Shown: positions 59,051 through 64,000 of the stretch, piece by piece
Layout of the letters: the number at the start of each line of letters is the position of its first letter
Numbering within the stretch: position 1 is the first letter of the stretch
Position numbers and translations under genes: made by a program
Assembly (NCBI RefSeq): GCF_019112545.1
Contig: NW_025064901.1
Location: 626,675-690,674, forward strand
Source: Guyanagaster necrorhizus
Taxonomy: Eukaryota > Basidiomycota > Agaricomycetes > Agaricales > Physalacriaceae
Reading direction: 5' to 3'
DNA: 64,000 nucleotides
Notes under the pieces: generated by a model
Database searches by the model: none
What the model was told of the DNA's origin: nothing
Seen by the model: only the letters and a program-made list of their open reading frames with translations

Positions 59051-62000
59051 TTAGGGATGGAATGTTTGAATGACCTTGGATAAGGGTCCTGGTTTGCCTA
59101 AGTATCAATGGTGGAATTCTTCAATAAATTCATCAGTGGAGAACTCAGAGGCCAGTAGCCAAGCAAATTCTTTATTGGTACCTTCATAGCCTAGCTATTG
59201 AATCTTGTATAGCAGGGGGCAGTGAAACTGATGGTCTAGCTTCAAGTTGAGGATTTGAGCTATTTTGAAATATTCTTCTCTGTTGACTTCAACTGGAGGC
59301 AACAGTGGTTGGATTTGGTTAGGGATAGTGTTTTCTTCTATGGGTTCTAATTGTGACACATGGAATACTAAGTGAATGGACCAGAGATCCAGTGGAAGCC
59401 TCAGGGTGAAGGAGTGGAAACTCAGTTGGACTATGATTTTGAAAGGGCCAAGGTATTTCTCTGAGAATTTCCTGGTCAGACAGGTGGTTTTGATATGTTT
59501 GGAACTGAAGTAGACCTTGTCACTCACTGTGAATGGGAGTGCCAGAATCTGGTGCTTGTCTGCTTGAGTCTTGTAGCAAATCTGAGCCTTAGAGATTTCA
59601 TCTTTTAATATTTTATAGAGTTTATCAAGATCAACTACAAAGTCTTAGGCCCAAGCAGAGGTGATGTCTCTTTCAGAGTGAATGATGATGTTAGGGTGGT
59701 AACCCTTGTTAGCAAAAAATGGGGAAATTCCAATGGACACATTAGGAGCATTGTTGTATGCAAACTTAGCAATGGGTAAGAGGGTGTCCCAGTTGTCCTG
59801 TTAGTAGAAGCAGTAGATGCAGAGTACTATTCCAGAGTTTGGTTTGCTTGTTTGGTTTGTCTGTCAGCCTCCAGATAGTAACCAGAAGTAAGATGAAGTT
59901 CCATGCCAAGAGCTATAGCTAAGATGTGAGTAAATTGGGAAACAAATTTGGAGCTGCTATCCAAGATGATATGACTGGGTATCCCATGTTTGAAGAAGAC
60001 ATGGATAAGAAAAAGTTGAGCTCTGCAGAGTTAATGGTGTTGTGAGTGGGGGTAAAGATGGCTTGCTTGCTAGCTCAGTCTATGACTACTAAGATGGCAG
60101 TAAATTCATTGGAGTCTGGTAGTTGTTCAATGAAATCTATGGAAATAGAATCCCATGGTCATTCAGAGACTGATAGAGGTTTGAGTAACCCATAGGGATG
60201 GTGTCTAGGTGCCTTGTTGCATCCACAAACTGTGCAGGACTTAACATAGTGTCAAACATATTCACATATCTTTGGCCAGGTGTAATTCTGCCAGATAGCC
60301 TCTAATATCCAGTTTTGACCAAAATGGCCTGCTAAGATGTGGTCATGATTGTTCTGTAGTATATGGAGATAGAGATCTCTGGACTCTGGGATATAGATAT
60401 GGCCTTCAAAGTGGAGGATGTCTGATTCATTAATGGACCACTGAGAGAGAAAGGATTTCAAAGTGGCCTTAGCCTGGCAGAGGCCATCAGAGGATGTAGG
60501 ATCAGAAGATTGTGCTTATTTGATATCAATGTGGAGCTTGTCAATGTCTATGATGGCACTGGCTGAGAGGGTAGGGCCTTCAAGGTAGGTTGCATGGAGT
60601 GACACAGAAAGTTGTTCTTGGGTGAACACCAGTCAGAAATTGTGGAGATTGACTTGAGTGTATTGGCTATCTCTTTTTTTAGAGTAGACATCCCATTGTC
60701 TAGTAAATGCATCTGGTTTTTCACCAAGTTTTCTAGGTTGAAACCAGATTATTAGGTTGAACTGAGATAGGTATTCAGATCAGCAGACTTGTCTGCAGGT
60801 TAGAATCTTAGTGGTGGCAAAGTATTCAAGGTTCTTATGGTCTGATATAATATTGATAGAGTCTGCAGAGCCTTCAAGATAGTGCTGCCAATGTTTAAAA
60901 GCTTCAAAAATGGCCAGGAGCTCCTTGTCATGAGTGTTATAGTTGAGTTCAGTATTGTAGAGGCTCCAAGAGTGAAAAGCAATAGGATGAATTTCACCAT
61001 CTTCAAAGTAGATAGAGATGATAGCTACAATGGCATAATTAGAGGCATCAGTTTCCACTACTATCTTTTAATTGGGGACCCAGTGCATAAGGATGGGAGC
61101 ATGTGTAAAGGCCTGTTTCAGATCATTGAAGGCAGCCAAGCATTTGTCATCAAATTTCCATGAAGTTCTCTTGTGGGTGAGTCATGTAAGAGGGATAATG
61201 ATGTCGCTATATCCATGTATAAAGTGATGGTAGAAGTTGGCAAAGCCAAGGAAGGATTGGATGTCCTTGACCTTTGGTGGCACTAGCCAGTCAACAATGG
61301 CCTTGACCTTTTCTTCAGACATGCAAAGTTCTTCAGGTGATAGGATGTAGCCTAGGTATTCCATAGAATCCTGGTTGAATTTGCATTTGAAACTCTTACA
61401 GTAGAGTTCATTAGCTCTAAGCCTGTGTAGGACCTCATGGACATGTTTCTGGTGATCTTCCAGATTGTTGGAATATATAAGGATGTCATCAAGGTAGACT
61501 ACTACTGATATATTGAGCATATCAGAGAATATATCATTCACAAATCATTGGAATGCCACTGGAGCATTTGTGAGGCCAAAAGGCATGACATGCCACTCAA
61601 AGGAACCATAACAGGTCTGAAAGGCTGTTTTCCATTTGTCCCCTTTGGCTATGTAAATGAGATGGTAGGCATGTCACAGGTCAAGCTTGGTGTAGATGCA
61701 CACAGAGTGGGCAGAGTCAAGGAGGTCAGAAATGAGGGAAAGAGGGTAGCAATCTTTCTTAGAGATTTTGTTTAGACTGTAGTAGTCAACACAGAGTCAG
61801 AGTTCACCAGTCTTCTTCTTGACAAATAGGACTGGAGCTCTGTGTGGAGAGTGGGATAGAGTAATGAACCCATTGCATAGATTATCATCAATAAACTCTT
61901 GTAGGGCCTTGAGTTCAGATTCTGAGAGAGAATAAACAGATTCAAGCAGTGGAGATATTCCTTCCTCAAGGTTGATTTTGAGGTTGTACAGCCTGTGTTC

Positions 62001-62960
62001 AGATAGTTTTTTGAAGAGAATATTGCTGAAGACATCTGCAAAATTGTGGTACTCTACTGACACTGATGAAAGATCTGCTGGTTCTATGAATGCAGCTTTG
62101 ACTCCAATATTAAGTAAGGAAGGCTGCAGTGTGAACTGCTGAGCATCTTCTTCTGCACTGGCTTGGATGAATGTAGCAGCAGATATGATGGAGATCTTTG
62201 GGTGTGCTTTTATAGTAAAAGACTCTGAGGGAGGATAGGAATAGATGGGTTCATATGGAAATAGAGTCCACCAGCTATCCAAGGTGAGCTTGGAATGCGA
62301 TGAAACTCTGGAAGTTGGACTGATAGAGTCCAATAGGCACAGAAGTCCTAGAATTGAGCTGGAAGACTTAGAGAGAGGTGGACTATTGTCTTGTGGACAT
62401 GAAAGTCCTGGGAATGTGGTGGAGGCTGCAGAATTGGTTGGAATGGGATCCTGGTAGCTTGAGTGGAAAGTGATACTATTCTCAGCCCAGTCAATCTGTG
62501 GATTGTAGCAGGAGAGCCAGTTGTATTCTAGGACAAGATTGCAAGATAAATCCAGATGGGTGACATAGAAGTCGATGGGGAAGGTGTCTCCTGAAGGAAA
62601 ATAGATAGGAATAGTTGCAGTTTGAGATATGTGGTTTTTGACAGAACCATCAAATAATTAGAGTTGCATACTAGGGATAGTTTTAACAGGAATATCATTG
62701 GCAGCTATATACTTAGTGTCAATAAAGCAGTGGCTAGAACCAGAATCAATAAGAGCAAGAAAACACAGAATGGTAGAAGCTGGAGATCTGTTGGACTCTG
62801 TATTAGTCAGTAATTCTGCTGAAAGTAGAAGATGGAAGGATTGGTTGGAAACAGATGTTGTGTTGAGGGTAATAACTTCTGGTGTGCAAATAGAGTCAAT
62901 GCAACCCTGAACTCATATAGAGGGAACAGAGTTGCTTTCTAGTTTTCTGACTCTGTTGGG
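59051..62960 (-). pseudogene. A5 pol: protease to chromodomain
   Basis: The protease motif LIDSGSS is at about 62753-62733, in the -1 frame relative to gag. A linker and RT N-terminus lie in an open segment, 62333-61797. RT in 61541-61182 has intact YLDD (61496-61485). RNase H is at 61058-60780 (ETDASNYAIVAI, YNTHDKELLAIF). The integrase zinc finger is in 60461-60180 (NNHDHILAGHFG, SCTVCG). The core lies at about 60140-59800, the C-terminus in 59527-59195, and the chromodomain at about 59240-59100. TAA is at 59053-59051. Indels shift the frame between 60250 and 59530; one is a short deletion near 60020. It is the least damaged family A pol here. Confidence 0.92.
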
Positions 62961-64000
62961 GCTGGTTTCATGAGAGCAGTGTCAACTTCAGCTGCACAAC
63001 CCTTGGTGAAGGCCACTACCTTCCACTTGTTGCAGTCTTCAGTCTTATGTTTGACTCCACAGAACATGCAAAGATTGTTCTAGCACTAGTGGTCTTTTTC
63101 TTCCTGAGTAAGATGGCTATCTTTGCCTAGCTTGTTGGCATAGAGCTTAAGGGTGGTAGATTTTGGTGTGGCACTGGAGTCCAAGGGAAAAGAGTTGGAC
63201 CTCTTGAGTTTGAGGTTGGAGGATTGGTTGGAGACCTTATTATCCTGATTTTTACAGGCAATTTTGGTCTTCCAGATCCAGTAACAGGTATCAAGTTTTT
63301 GGGCAAGGAGATGCATGTTGTGGAGGTTGCTGGGCTTCTCATAGTGAGCCATATGATCTTTTATATGAGTACAGAGACTACAGTAGAAGGTGTGGTAGAG
63401 GGAGTTATCTCTATACCCAATTTGTGAGGCATATTAGTTAAATTGAACTATATACTTTATAATTCAGTCTCTATTGTGCATTCAGAGGTGTTCTAATACA
63501 TTCTCAGCATCTCCAATAGCATCAAAGAGGCTGAAGTTGCTATGAAGCTCATCCAAGAAAGCCATATAAGAGAATTGCCAGGCTGGCAGATTCCATAGGT
63601 TGAGGTTAAGAATTTCTGATTCAAACCAGTTAAGTGCAGTGTCAGCCAAGAAGGAGATAGCATAGTTGATCTTGTTAGTATCCATTGTGAATGTGGTAGG
63701 TCTGTCATTAAAGTTCAACTGATGGAAGATGATGAAAGCCTTCAGCTTACAAGAGTTGGAGCTATCAAATGATTCTGGTTCCTTGAATTTGGTGTGAATG
63801 GTGGCTGGCTTAGGGTTATTGAGGGAAGTGGAGACTCCTCATAACAGATTCATAAATTCTAGGAACATGTCCTGCTAGTTTGGGTTGTCGTTTTCTGTAG
63901 AGTTATTAGAGCTGCTAGGGCCATTGAGACCATCTGAACCTTCTAGCCCTCCTGGAAAAGGGTTTGGTGGGTTACCATCTGGTTCTTGTTGAATGAGAGT
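62939..64000 (-). pseudogene. A5 gag, C-terminal part
   Basis: Capsid-like sequence at about 63850-63480 (FKEPESFD, AISFLADTALNWFE) resembles Ty3-type gag proteins. A Lys/Ser-rich linker leads to a zinc-knuckle-like motif, CMFCGVKHKTEDC, near 63070-63032, with one residue fewer than the usual spacing. Gag ends at TAG 62941-62939, overlapping pol in the -1 frame. The N-terminus lies outside the window. Confidence 0.82.

Larger units (their letters stand above)
56921..64000 (-). mobile_element. family A element A5, 5' end outside window
   Basis: Minus-strand element with 3' LTR (56921-57420), cargo gene on the plus strand, then pol and gag. It is the only family A copy here with protease and gag. 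The purine tract is at 57421-57433. The 5' LTR lies beyond 64000. GTATA flanks the 3' LTR. Confidence 0.94.

Noticed and set aside
1..64000. CRISPR array, tRNA or rRNA genes
   Set aside because: No regularly spaced short repeats, no cloverleaf-like sequence and no rRNA signature were noticed; all repeats are LTRs or element copies.

Overview
The window looks like a retrotransposon graveyard from a basidiomycete fungus, most likely an agaricomycete (mushroom-forming). The basis is the chromodomain-type Ty3/gypsy elements, 49-52 nt introns with GTAAGT donors in the only spliced gene seen, a Zn2Cys6-like protein, and heavy C-to-T / G-to-A decay at CpG. I found no host housekeeping gene, tRNA or rRNA. 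Nearly every recognisable base belongs to one of two Ty3/gypsy families, which I call A and B.

Family A (LTR about 492-500 bp, TGTTA...TAACA) has the order gag - pol (PR, RT, RNase H, IN, chromodomain) - an extra gene on the OPPOSITE strand - 3' LTR. The extra (cargo) gene has two exons and encodes about 443-451 residues: a coiled-coil/charged first exon and a Zn2Cys6-like cysteine cluster in the second. It occurs at the same place in four copies, plus one fragment. Its start lies exactly 61 bp from the 3' LTR and its second exon is exactly 500 nt in all four. It is the best candidate for an undescribed system here. Family B (LTR 527 bp in the youngest copies, about 450-460 bp in an older subfamily) has the order 5' LTR - self-priming site - ORF1 with a membrane-spanning segment - gag (zinc knuckle) - pol (PR, RT, RNase H, IN, chromodomain) - 3' LTR. 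In the copies where it can be read, gag is offset +1 from ORF1 and pol is offset -1 from gag.

Layout: A1 (+, 1-3076 and 11491-12729) is split by complete element B1 (+, 3077-11490, target duplication CTTTC). A very AT-rich B-like relic B4 (+, about 12730-17997) carries a solo A LTR (15258-15753, duplication AAAAG). A short A/B mosaic (17998-18361) leads into the LTR of B3 (-), which is split by complete element B2 (-, 18810-27237, duplication GACTA). Then come A2 (+, 27301-32415, with an assembly gap), B5 (-), B6 (-) nested in B5, B7 (+) nested in B6, and A3 (+, 43524-47509) nested in old A4 (+, 47510-50515). The right end holds B8 (-, 50516-52812 and 55826-56920), interrupted by B9 (+, 52813-55825), and A5 (-, 56921 to beyond the window end).

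Decay: B1 and B2 keep pol in a single frame and are broken almost only by in-frame TGA/TAG codons that single transitions explain. Their paired LTRs differ by about 26 and 22 positions, all transitions by eye. Older copies are AT-rich and carry deletions, often at microhomology. All coordinates and alignments were read by eye; no database search was run.
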